The notes under the pieces are model-generated. The model was not told the origin of the DNA. It saw only the letters and a list, made by a program, of their open reading frames with translations, and searched no databases. Below are positions 27,370-35,290 of a DNA stretch of 64,000 bases, piece by piece. The stretch's first letter is position 1, and each line of letters begins with the position of its first letter. Source of the DNA: a virus. The position numbers and the translations under genes are program-made. The stretch is taken from positions 1 to 64,000 of the IMG/VR virus record IMGVR_UViG_3300047476_000577; one strand, written 5' to 3'.

Positions 27370-27912
27370 ATGGCATACGAAATTAACAAAACTAACGGGG
27401 AAGTGCTAGTATCTATTCCAGACGGTGAAGTAGATGTTTCTACTAGCATCCGTTTAGTTGGCAAGAACTATCCCGGTTACGGTGAAATTATGGCAGAGAA
27501 TCTAGTTAATATGCTAGAGAACTTTACTAACTCTGCTCCTCCTACTAATCCGATTGTAGGACAAATTTGGTACAACAGCGACGAAGACCAGTTATACTTT
27601 TTTGACAAGAATTACGTTTGGCGAGTAGTCGAAAGCTCTTACGTTGGTACACAAGTAAAGAGTATGAAAATCGTCGACACATCCGGCATCGAGCACTACG
27701 CAATGGTTCACTATGCCAATTTCATTCCTGTAATGATTGTTAGTAGCGATAGCGTATACCAGCCGGCTGTAAACACAGCCAATACAACAGCAGGTATTAC
27801 TAGCCAAGCGTTCCCTAGCATTGGCCCGGGTGCAAATATGAGCCAGGCTTCACGCACTGACGGCGATCAATACAAGGTTCGTGGTGTTGCAGTTTCTGCA
27901 CAGTTCTCTTAA
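27370..27912 (+). CDS. Tail/baseplate structural protein, 180 residues
   Basis: The N-terminal half carries the pattern LVGKNYPGYGEIMAENLVNM (29-48), then NSAPPTNPIVGQIWYNS (54-70), found again and again in structural and fibre proteins of aquatic T4-like phages. This domain is thought to help attach or assemble fibres. The C-terminal part is Ser/Ala/Gly-rich and probably flexible. It sits between two late-expressed structural genes and has a perfect late promoter. Confidence 0.62.
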   Translation: MAYEINKTNGEVLVSIPDGEVDVSTSIRLVGKNYPGYGEIMAENLVNMLENFTNSAPPTNPIVGQIWYNSDEDQLYFFDKNYVWRVVESSYVGTQVKSMKIVDTSGIEHYAMVHYANFIPVMIVSSDSVYQPAVNTANTTAGITSQAFPSIGPGANMSQASRTDGDQYKVRGVAVSAQFS

Positions 27913-27930
27913 AATATAAGGATTGTGCAA

Positions 27931-29130
27931 GTGACTATTCCATCAAACAAGATTGCAGGCGAACTTGTTGCAGCTAATGACTACAATCCATTAGCTGCAC
28001 ACGTTAATAAGATTTTCGGGGACGCTGTTCCTGGAAGTCAGCCGTCAACTGACCCTGCAATCATTGCAGCGATGAAGTACGGTTGGGGACAAACATCTCC
28101 TATTATGAACGTTACTGGCAATGGTACTGGACAAAACGGCGAGCTCATCACAGCAGAACAATGGAACAGCTTAGTTGACCGCTTACAAATTGGTTTAATC
28201 AACACTCAAAGCGCACCGCCTGCATTGATTAGATTTAAAGTAGGTAAAAACTATATTCCATCCGAAGGCGACATTAGATCAGATATCGTATACGCAAGCC
28301 ACTTTAACGATATTCTTAGCCTAACTCGTTTGCTAGACGAAAACAAAAATGTATTAGTGCCCGAAGAAACTTTAGTTATTAGTTCAGTAACTGACTTAAG
28401 GCCGAGCCCTTGGCGCAAGCATTTAACTGCATCAGTTGCGTACGATTTCGGAAGCTACGATAAGGCTAGATACTTTTTTAATAGTGGCGGTGCATTAACA
28501 TTAGAAATGGCAGCTAGCGCAGGTAGTACAGCAGGCTATACAATATTTGCCGGCATCTACGAAAAGCTAGGGCAGTTTTCTTTAGACTTAGATTCGTCTA
28601 ACTCAACAGGTACCGGAGCAATTAGCACTAACAAGGGCTTTTACGATATTGGATTAACTGAGACATTACTACTCACTGTTAGTAGCAACGGCGGCGGCTC
28701 CTATGGCGGATATGGAGGCTATGGCGGATATGGAGGCTATGGTGGTTATGGCGGATATGGAGGCTATGGTGGTTATGGCGGATATGGAGGCTATGGTGGC
28801 TATGGTGGCTATGGTGGCTATGGTGGCTATGGTGGCTATGGAGGCTATGGTGGTTATGGTAACACATTTAAACTAGAAGTATTTGGAACTGTAACACCAG
28901 CCGGCAAGTTAACCCTAACGGTTAAATTAACAAACGCTGCTCACATTAATGTTGACGGCATTACAGTCGCTTCGTTTGGTTACCGAAAAGCATCTGACTT
29001 CGATAACACGGCATTTCCTGAATGGAACGACGAGCACGGTGTAGACTTAACTCAAAATACAGTAGAGTTCAAAATACAAGACCCGGTAGTAACCAAGACT
29101 GCATCGTTTACAGATTCATCAAACGAGTAA
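27931..29130 (+). CDS. Structural protein with Tyr-Gly-Gly repeat domain
   Basis: This 399-residue protein probably starts at GTG 27931 (MTIPSNKIAG), with AAGGAT 6-11 bases upstream; an alternative GTG at 27925 is too close to that site. Residues 1-160 resemble phage tail proteins (NDYNPLAAHVNKIFG, ITAEQWNSLVDRL). A central beta region is followed by 17 tandem YGG units (about 258-310), then a beta C-terminal domain. Gly-rich blocks of this kind form solvent-exposed sheets or polyglycine helices in phage adhesins, so a surface-binding role is possible. Confidence 0.6.
   Translation: MTIPSNKIAGELVAANDYNPLAAHVNKIFGDAVPGSQPSTDPAIIAAMKYGWGQTSPIMNVTGNGTGQNGELITAEQWNSLVDRLQIGLINTQSAPPALIRFKVGKNYIPSEGDIRSDIVYASHFNDILSLTRLLDENKNVLVPEETLVISSVTDLRPSPWRKHLTASVAYDFGSYDKARYFFNSGGALTLEMAASAGSTAGYTIFAGIYEKLGQFSLDLDSSNSTGTGAISTNKGFYDIGLTETLLLTVSSNGGGSYGGYGGYGGYGGYGGYGGYGGYGGYGGYGGYGGYGGYGGYGGYGGYGGYGGYGNTFKLEVFGTVTPAGKLTLTVKLTNAAHINVDGITVASFGYRKASDFDNTAFPEWNDEHGVDLTQNTVEFKIQDPVVTKTASFTDSSNE
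28702..28860. repeat. Tandem 9-base coding repeat (YGG)17
   Basis: Seventeen full TAT-GGN-GGN units and a final TAT GGT occupy 159 bases. The third bases vary in ordered blocks: the first part alternates GGCGGA and GGAGGC, the later part is nearly all GGTGGC. This suggests unequal expansion in steps. The frame is kept, so copy changes would not break the protein. Confidence 0.9.
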
Positions 29131-29136
29131 CCCACT

Positions 29137-29197
29137 AAATACTCCGGTATGTTGACATAGTAGATGGACTGTGTTAAACTAAATTACCGGAGTATTT
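29137..29197 (+). promoter_or_regulatory. 13-bp inverted repeat enclosing a promoter and a ribosome site
   Basis: Left arm 29137-29149 (AAATACTCCGGTA) and right arm 29185-29197 are exact reverse complements, separated by 35 bases. The loop holds the sigma70-type promoter 29152-29180. The right arm holds the CGGAG ribosome site of the gene at 29200 and a T run, so the hairpin can act as a terminator or hide the ribosome site in read-through RNA. Confidence 0.7.
29152..29180 (+). promoter_or_regulatory. Sigma70-type promoter inside the hairpin loop
   Basis: TTGACA (29152-29157), 17-base spacer ending TGTGT, TAAACT (29175-29180). The start site would be near 29187, leaving a leader of about 13 bases that has only the right arm of the inverted repeat. 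Confidence 0.65.
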
Positions 29198-29199
29198 TT

Positions 29200-29550
29200 A
29201 TGGATAAAGCATTACAAGAAGCACTAGAGTTCTCAAACTACAGAACTACACTAGAAAATCAAAAAACTAATTTAAAGCACAGGCTTCAAGTTCAACGTAC
29301 TGTATCACACGCAGGCGGACTGTTTACTGCAACCCCCGAACTAATTGCATATACTAAATTCCTAGTAGATAGCAATTTCGAGCAGCAGGTTTTTATAGAC
29401 GAGAACAAGATTCCTGTTATGGTTCGTGACTTACCTAATTTCTTAAACAGGTTAAACGAAGCATATACTACTGCAATGAACGAGTACTTTGTAGAGTACG
29501 AAAAAACAAAACGCCAGCGCAACGTAAAAAGTCTAGTAGGAGTTGCCTAA
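29200..29550 (+). CDS. Conserved phage protein of unknown function, 116 residues
   Basis: The protein starts MDKALQEALEFSNYRTTLENQ. The N-terminal LQEALEFSNYRxTLxxQ pattern, a central FTATPELIAYTKFLVD and the end NRLNEAYTTAMNEYFVEYEK are familiar from T4-like aquatic phages, where it is annotated hypothetical or structural. It is helical with regular heptads. ATG 29200 has CGGAG 7 bases before; an earlier in-frame ATG at 29164 lies inside the promoter. The stop overlaps the next start as TAATG, making it the first gene of the accessory run 29200-38577. Confidence 0.72.
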   Translation: MDKALQEALEFSNYRTTLENQKTNLKHRLQVQRTVSHAGGLFTATPELIAYTKFLVDSNFEQQVFIDENKIPVMVRDLPNFLNRLNEAYTTAMNEYFVEYEKTKRQRNVKSLVGVA

Positions 29551-30440
29551 TGGAAACTCGTGGCGTGGCAATGTTTGCCTACAATAACGACCAGCTGGAC
29601 TATTCTAAGCTAGCGGTAATGACTGCACTTGCAGTTAAGGCAAACTTAAAAAACAATAAGACTGCACTGCTAACAGATGCATCAACTGTTAAGTATGCAG
29701 AGACTGCTATTCCAAAAGATTTATTCGACTATGCTTTTGATACAGTAGTAGTCGAGGATATACGCCACGAGCGAAATATGCGTAGGCACTGGGACAGTCC
29801 TTGGGCAGAATTCAACAGCCAGTTCAGCAATGGAAATAAACACAATGTCTACAACCTAACACCGTTTGATAAGACACTGTTAATAGACGTAGACTACATT
29901 GTGGGGTGTGATGTGCTAGACCGAGTGTTTGACACCTCATATGATTTCTCGCTGTATCGTAACGCTCACGGCTTACGTAATCAAAGCCCGCACCACGAAG
30001 AACAACGCCTGCACCCATTAGGAATAGATATGTGGTGGAGTACTGTAATATACTGGCAAAAGACTCCTCGTGCAAAAATGTTTTTTGACTTGTGGCAGCA
30101 CGTTAAAGACAATTACGATTACTACAAGTTTTTATATAAGTTTCCTAACAACTTATTTAGAACAGATTATGCCAGCAGTATTGCTATTCATATTATGAAT
30201 GGTCAAGTAGAAAGCGAGAATGTACCTTGCTTACCGCCTGGCAGTATGCGGTATATGGATCAAAAAGATAATCTAGTAGATATTAGAGGTAAAAACGACT
30301 TCTTATTCTTATCTAATTACCCGCAAGAATCTTGGCGCAATCTCGCAGTAGCAACGAAAAACGAAGATATTCATATGATGAATAAACGTGCGTTACTACG
30401 CCACTATGACAAATTTTTAAAGCACTATTACTATGGATAA
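29550..30440 (+). CDS. Glycosyltransferase-like protein (GT-A fold)
   Basis: This 296-residue protein begins METRGVAMFAYNNDQLDY. A DxD-type motif, LLIDVDYIV (about 110-118), follows a beta strand, as in GT8-like enzymes that use a metal to hold a nucleotide sugar. Other features: ALLTDAS in the N-terminal Rossmann part and a conserved-looking WWSTVIYWQKT near 157. It is followed by a related protein with an 8-base overlap. The likely role is adding sugar to a virion or host surface molecule; donor and acceptor are unknown. Confidence 0.6.
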   Translation: METRGVAMFAYNNDQLDYSKLAVMTALAVKANLKNNKTALLTDASTVKYAETAIPKDLFDYAFDTVVVEDIRHERNMRRHWDSPWAEFNSQFSNGNKHNVYNLTPFDKTLLIDVDYIVGCDVLDRVFDTSYDFSLYRNAHGLRNQSPHHEEQRLHPLGIDMWWSTVIYWQKTPRAKMFFDLWQHVKDNYDYYKFLYKFPNNLFRTDYASSIAIHIMNGQVESENVPCLPPGSMRYMDQKDNLVDIRGKNDFLFLSNYPQESWRNLAVATKNEDIHMMNKRALLRHYDKFLKHYYYG

Positions 30441-31251
30441 TGGAATTGTAACGTTTGCAGATAAACGGGAGTATATAGAATCAGCAGTTGCGTTATCTGT
30501 TACTGCTAAAAAGTTTAACAGCCTTCCTGTATGTTTAATTACTACTAAAGATGTGATGCCTATCGCAGTAGAGTTTCAAGACTACTTTGATAAAATATTG
30601 GTATTAGATAATGCTGCTACTGATTTTAACTTAATCAGGTCACTAGAAGAAAGTCCATACAATAAGACTTTATTTGTATATAGTGACAGCATTATCACAA
30701 CTGACATTACACCTGCATTTGAATTACTAAACATATTTAAAATGGTGTTTCCTTCTGCACAAGATTTTAAAGGTTTAACAGTCCCGTCTGATTTGTATGA
30801 CAACAGAAAAATAATTACAAAAAATCAATTACCTGATATATGGACATCTGCAATATTGTTTGATAAATCAGAGAATACTAAACGGGTTATTGCACGTGCC
30901 AAGCACGTATATTCAAATTGGCAAATATATAAAAACAATATAGCAAAAGAGTATAATCTAGAGAACGGACTAAAGTTAGCATTCAATACTATAATGAGTA
31001 TGGCTGTATATTTGGAAGACGAACCGGTAGCACAAACTGCATTCGTGTTTAATAACCTATCACGACAGCCTAATAACTTGTTTATTAAAAGTAGTGCTAC
31101 TATGGATTGGTTTTCTTATTTAGGCTTTTGGGTAACAGACGAATCTAAATTTAAAGTAGAAAATTATATACAACAAGGTATTGTGCATTTAACTTCTGCT
31201 TTCCCTGCAAAAGAATATCTGCAAAGGATTAAAGAAGTATGTCGTCAATAA
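30433..31251 (+). CDS. Degenerate glycosyltransferase-like protein
   Basis: This 272-residue protein has the same layout as the one before it: N-terminal strand GIVTFADKREYIESA, LITTKDV, a strand ending LFVYSDSI where the paralogue has the DxD motif, and a C-terminal DIWTSAILFDKS. The DxD is replaced by SDS, so metal binding may be weakened. Base composition is more AT-rich than the flanking genes. It may be an inactive partner or a divergent enzyme. Confidence 0.45.
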   Translation: MDNGIVTFADKREYIESAVALSVTAKKFNSLPVCLITTKDVMPIAVEFQDYFDKILVLDNAATDFNLIRSLEESPYNKTLFVYSDSIITTDITPAFELLNIFKMVFPSAQDFKGLTVPSDLYDNRKIITKNQLPDIWTSAILFDKSENTKRVIARAKHVYSNWQIYKNNIAKEYNLENGLKLAFNTIMSMAVYLEDEPVAQTAFVFNNLSRQPNNLFIKSSATMDWFSYLGFWVTDESKFKVENYIQQGIVHLTSAFPAKEYLQRIKEVCRQ

Positions 31252-32198
31252 TTAAAACAAGTGCTCGCAAATCTAAGCGAGTATACGTTTACTACAATTC
31301 TGATAATGGTGCAGTAACTGATGTAATATTTGCTCCTAAAGAAGCAGGAACATTTATTGAAGTAGATACTTCTCACCCTGTGATATCTGACATACAATCT
31401 AAAAAAATAAAATTAAATCATTGCATTGTTGCATATGATAAGAAAACAGAGGCAATGAATGTTACCTATAAAGGTAATGTTATACGTCAACTTAGAAACG
31501 ATAATGTATTACAGCAAATAGAAGAATTAGCTGAGTTTGACTCTAATGTTCAAGTACTGTTATCTATATTCAACTTAGATAAAACAGTTGAAATTAGCTT
31601 AAACCAATCAGCATTAGGTAGCATTGTTAATGCAACTGGTACATTAGCTAGCGATGTTTCTTATTTAGAAATATGGGCAGTAGACGTTAATGATCCTAAC
31701 AAGTTATATGGAAAATTAAAATGCTCAATGATAGAGTTATTACAAGTCGGCCACGTGCGTATACAAACCCCTTGGTGGTCAAGTGCATTAAAAAGTAAAA
31801 TCAAATTCCTAACTAAAAAAGTATTTGTTTCTTATGGATGGGTATTCAATGAGCTAGATACTAAGCCTCCGTATAAGTCTAACTCTAAATTGACTATTCA
31901 TTCTGCAAGGAAAGCAACGTCAAACGATTGCAATGTCAAAATTAAAATCACAAAAAATAGGGCGATAATAACTAGCTATATTAGCAACCCTGACAAGTTT
32001 AAAATTTTTGACAACTTGAACATTTACCTTATTAAGAACAACGACCCTAGCCAATATATTGGAAAAATATCTATTCCAAACTCTAGCATTTACAATGGTG
32101 CAGAGTTTAGTATAGGTTATGATAGCATACCGGATAATGTCGGATTGATTTACGACAACAGTTTTGTTACAATTAACTACTCTATAGAATCAATATGA
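31239..32198 (+). CDS. Unknown protein, 319 residues, beta-rich
   Basis: Starts MSSIIKTSARKSKRV, inside the previous gene by 13 bases. Beta-rich throughout with repeated strands such as VQVLLSIFNLDKTVEIS and a basic C-terminal half (CNVKIKITKNRAII). No enzyme motif is visible. AT-rich compared with neighbours, like 30433-31251. It might be a structural or adhesin protein that the flanking glycosyltransferases act on, but this is only suggested by position. Confidence 0.45.
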   Translation: MSSIIKTSARKSKRVYVYYNSDNGAVTDVIFAPKEAGTFIEVDTSHPVISDIQSKKIKLNHCIVAYDKKTEAMNVTYKGNVIRQLRNDNVLQQIEELAEFDSNVQVLLSIFNLDKTVEISLNQSALGSIVNATGTLASDVSYLEIWAVDVNDPNKLYGKLKCSMIELLQVGHVRIQTPWWSSALKSKIKFLTKKVFVSYGWVFNELDTKPPYKSNSKLTIHSARKATSNDCNVKIKITKNRAIITSYISNPDKFKIFDNLNIYLIKNNDPSQYIGKISIPNSSIYNGAEFSIGYDSIPDNVGLIYDNSFVTINYSIESI

Positions 32199-33181
32199 AA
32201 ATACCAATTACAGAATTTGACATAGTCTTTATGAGCTATGACGAGCCAAATGCAGATGAGAATTATGCAGACTTGCTAACTAAAGCTCCTTGGGCAAAAC
32301 GCAGTCACGGAGTTAAGGGCAGCGATGCTTGCCATAAAGCAGCAGCAGCCCTAGCTGAGACTGACCGATTTATTACTATTGATGCTGACAACATCGTACG
32401 AGATGACTTCTTTAATATAGAATTAGACGATAGGCACTTCGGCGAGCTTGATGTCATCAGCTGGGCAGGCAAAAACGTAATCAACGGACTAGTATACGGC
32501 AACGGTGGTATCAAGTGCTGGCCAAAGGTAGTTGTAGAGCAAATGAAAACTCACGAAGCCGCTAGCGGTAACAATCCTAGTTCGCAAGTAGACTTTTGCT
32601 GGGACATTAACTATCATCAGATGAACAACGTCTACAGCGATGTACACAACAATGCAAGTCCGTATCAAGCGTATCGAGCAGGATTCCGCGAAGGTGTTAA
32701 GTTGTCATTGTGGGATGGAGTAACAGTTGATTCTCGACAACTTAAAAAACAAGTACACCCTAAAAATTATCAACGACTGCTAGTATGGACTAGTGTTGGC
32801 CGTGATGCTAAACACGGTCTATGGGCAATGTACGGTGCTCGGCTAGGTTGTTACTTAGCTAACTTAAAACGTGATGAGTTTAACTTTGTTGATGTGCGAG
32901 ACTTTGATTGGCACGATCGATACTGGAACGATGTAATTGCAAAACGTTTCCAGGATAATACAGATAGTGCCTGCATCAAGACAGGACACAAGTGGAACAA
33001 ACATCAACTATGGCGTGCTACAGTAGACTTAGGAAATATTCTACGTCAGGAGTTGGATCTAGAAATCGCAGACTTAGACGATATGGGCAGTAAGTTCTTT
33101 AAGGCAACTTACGTTAATCCAAATCGCTTAGGTCCTATGATTAAAGAAAGCCAAGTAATCGAAGGCGTTATCGGTGAGTAA
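32195..33181 (+). CDS. Glycosyltransferase-like protein, family A member 1
   Basis: This 328-residue protein has the signature FDIVFMSYDEPNAD at 8-21, then HGVKG and HKAAAALAETDRFITIDADN (about 48-67) with a DAD metal motif after the strand. The same signature recurs in the genes at 34592 and in the last third of 35274-37580. Middle part: INGLVYGNGGIKCWPK. These are GT-A-like proteins known in T4-like aquatic phages. It overlaps neighbours at both ends by 4-8 bases. Confidence 0.55.
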   Translation: MKIPITEFDIVFMSYDEPNADENYADLLTKAPWAKRSHGVKGSDACHKAAAALAETDRFITIDADNIVRDDFFNIELDDRHFGELDVISWAGKNVINGLVYGNGGIKCWPKVVVEQMKTHEAASGNNPSSQVDFCWDINYHQMNNVYSDVHNNASPYQAYRAGFREGVKLSLWDGVTVDSRQLKKQVHPKNYQRLLVWTSVGRDAKHGLWAMYGARLGCYLANLKRDEFNFVDVRDFDWHDRYWNDVIAKRFQDNTDSACIKTGHKWNKHQLWRATVDLGNILRQELDLEIADLDDMGSKFFKATYVNPNRLGPMIKESQVIEGVIGE

Positions 33182-34592
33182 GGGAATTTACCTGGAAAGG
33201 CTAGAGAAGTTAAAAGCTAGCCTCGACGCAATTAGTCCTAGCTTTTGTGCAGCCAAGTGGAAGCAAGTTACTATACACTTGCAAAACGGCTTGACGCATA
33301 GTTGCCATCATCCATCTACGCATAAAATTCCTATTGAGGAAATTAAAGTTAACCCTAGTGCACTGCACAATACTAACTTTAAAAAAGAACAACGAAAACT
33401 AATGCTAGAAGGCAAGCGCCCTAGCGAGTGCGATTACTGCTGGCGTGTAGAAGACACACCCGGCGAGCATTACAGTGACAGGATTTACAAAAGCACAGAA
33501 CCTTGGGCATATAAGACTATTCCTGACATACTTGCAGAACCTGCAGGCTTTAATACGATACCTACGTATGTAGAAGTAAGTTTCGGAAATACCTGTAACT
33601 TTAAGTGCAGCTATTGCAGCCCCGAGTATAGTAGTAAATGGGTCGAAGACATAGAGCGCCACGGCGCAGTACAAGTCTCTGGTTCTAAATTTAACGATAT
33701 ATCTTATATAAAGTCTAAGGGCTTTATGCCTATCCCCGCTAAGGATCACAATCCTTATATAGACGCTTGGTGGCAATGGTGGCCAGAACTGTACCCTACA
33801 CTGCATACATTTAGGATAACAGGCGGCGAGCCGCTACTTAACAAGAACACATTTAAAACATTGGATTGGATCATATCGCATCCTAATCCTGAACTAGACT
33901 TGGCTATCAACAGCAACCTAGTAGTGCCCGATAATTTAATGCAAGAGTTTATCGACAAGGTCAAGTTCATTGTTGACAATAAACTTGTCAAGCGTATAAC
34001 AGTTTACACTAGTGTAGACACTGCTGGCGAGCACGCAGAGTATATCCGAACAGGTTTAGACTATAACAAATGGTTGGCTAACGTTAATCGAGTAATAAGA
34101 GAGACTGGCGCTTTTATTACTATAATGTCTACGTTCAACTTGTTGAGCTTTACTAACTATAAACAACTGTTAGCCGACATTCTTGTTATTAAGACTGATC
34201 CTACATTGATAAGAACAGGGGCAGATAAGAGTGTAAAGGCGCCACTAACAATAGATATTCCTTATTTGCGTTATCCGGAATTCCTTAGTGCATTGATTGC
34301 CACGCCCGCTATAAAGCAAAAGTTTAGCGAACTAACTGAAATGGTTACTGCTAACCTAGGACATAACGTAGTGCACGGTCATCACTTGGGATTTTACAAA
34401 CACGAAGAGCAAAAGTTTGTTCGTTTACAGCATTTGCTATCTCGCGACGATCACTATAGCCCTACAGACTATGCACGCCATCGTCGTAGCTTTGCAATGT
34501 ATGTAGACGAGATGGATCGCCGCAACGGGACAGACTTTAAAGCAGTCTTTCCTGAATACATTGATTTTTATAATTACTGCAAAACACTATAA
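33174..34592 (+). CDS. Radical SAM protein with N-terminal twitch-type domain
   Basis: This 472-residue protein carries the radical SAM cluster motif CNFKCSYC at 141-148 (CxxxCxxC). A separate N-terminal set of cysteines (C25, C44, and CDYC at 86-89) could bind an auxiliary iron-sulfur cluster. TGGEPLLN near 220 is the SAM-binding GGE motif. The architecture fits the phage group of radical SAM proteins with an N-terminal twitch domain. The reaction is unknown. It lies between two glycosyltransferase-like genes, so a sugar or peptide modification is possible. Confidence 0.78.
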   Translation: MSKGIYLERLEKLKASLDAISPSFCAAKWKQVTIHLQNGLTHSCHHPSTHKIPIEEIKVNPSALHNTNFKKEQRKLMLEGKRPSECDYCWRVEDTPGEHYSDRIYKSTEPWAYKTIPDILAEPAGFNTIPTYVEVSFGNTCNFKCSYCSPEYSSKWVEDIERHGAVQVSGSKFNDISYIKSKGFMPIPAKDHNPYIDAWWQWWPELYPTLHTFRITGGEPLLNKNTFKTLDWIISHPNPELDLAINSNLVVPDNLMQEFIDKVKFIVDNKLVKRITVYTSVDTAGEHAEYIRTGLDYNKWLANVNRVIRETGAFITIMSTFNLLSFTNYKQLLADILVIKTDPTLIRTGADKSVKAPLTIDIPYLRYPEFLSALIATPAIKQKFSELTEMVTANLGHNVVHGHHLGFYKHEEQKFVRLQHLLSRDDHYSPTDYARHRRSFAMYVDEMDRRNGTDFKAVFPEYIDFYNYCKTL

Positions 34593-35290
34593 TGCTTGAC
34601 GTAATATTTTTAAGCTACAACGAACCCTTTGCAGATGCAAACTTCGAGCACTTACTACAATTCGCACCACACGCTAAACGTGTAAGCGGAGTTAAAGGCA
34701 TTTTAAATGCACACAAAGCCGCTGCTGAAAAAGCAATGACTACTTATTTTTACGTAGTCGATGCAGACGCAGTGATTGTAGATGACTTTGAATTTAACTA
34801 TACGCCGACTAAGTTTGAAATGTATCACAACGTTCCGGCAACAGAGTGTATCACTTGCTGGTCAAGTAAGAATCCTATAAATGGTTTAGTATACGGATAC
34901 GGCGGCGTTAAGTTGTTCCCTAAGCACAAACTTTTGTCAGTTACTGAATGGCGAGTTGACTTAGCTACTAGTACAGGAATGCCATTTAGACCTATTAAGC
35001 GCATCAGTAACATAACCGCCTTTAACTATGATGCAGTTACTGCCTGGCGTAGTGCTTTCCGTGAATGTGCTAAATTGGCTAGCGGCCAAATGTACGGTAA
35101 CGATGAATCGAAATATAGACTAGACATATGGACTACACAAGGTGCAGATAAGCCTAACGGAAAGTTTGCTATTGCTGGCGCACTTGCTGGCAGAGAGTTC
35201 GGACTTGCTTGTGGCAACGATTTAAATAAGTTGCAACAAATTAACGATTTTGATTGGTTGAATAAGAAATACTATGAGTCTAATATTTGA
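34592..35290 (+). CDS. Glycosyltransferase-like protein, family A member 2
   Basis: This 232-residue protein begins MLDVIFLSYNEPFAD, followed by VSGVKGILNAHKAAA and YFYVVDADAVI (DAD motif near 55), NPINGLVYGYGGVKLFPKH and a C-terminal WRSAFRECAKLA. It is closely similar to the last third of the next protein (35274-37580) and more distantly to 32195-33181. The protein is essentially the single domain. It overlaps the radical SAM stop by 1 base and the next start by 17. Confidence 0.55.
   Translation: MLDVIFLSYNEPFADANFEHLLQFAPHAKRVSGVKGILNAHKAAAEKAMTTYFYVVDADAVIVDDFEFNYTPTKFEMYHNVPATECITCWSSKNPINGLVYGYGGVKLFPKHKLLSVTEWRVDLATSTGMPFRPIKRISNITAFNYDAVTAWRSAFRECAKLASGQMYGNDESKYRLDIWTTQGADKPNGKFAIAGALAGREFGLACGNDLNKLQQINDFDWLNKKYYESNI

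Noticed and set aside
28702-28860. Possible CRISPR-like or non-coding tandem repeat
   Set aside because: No spacers; the unit is 9 bases, in frame, and codes for YGG.
28679-28867. Histidine/serine-rich minus-strand frame (HHS repeats) opposite the YGG block
   Set aside because: It is the antisense of the 9-base coding repeat and has no start signals; the plus-strand gene explains the sequence.
33405-33806. Minus-strand 133-residue open frame
   Set aside because: Antisense of the radical SAM gene, whose CxxxCxxC motif fixes the coding strand.
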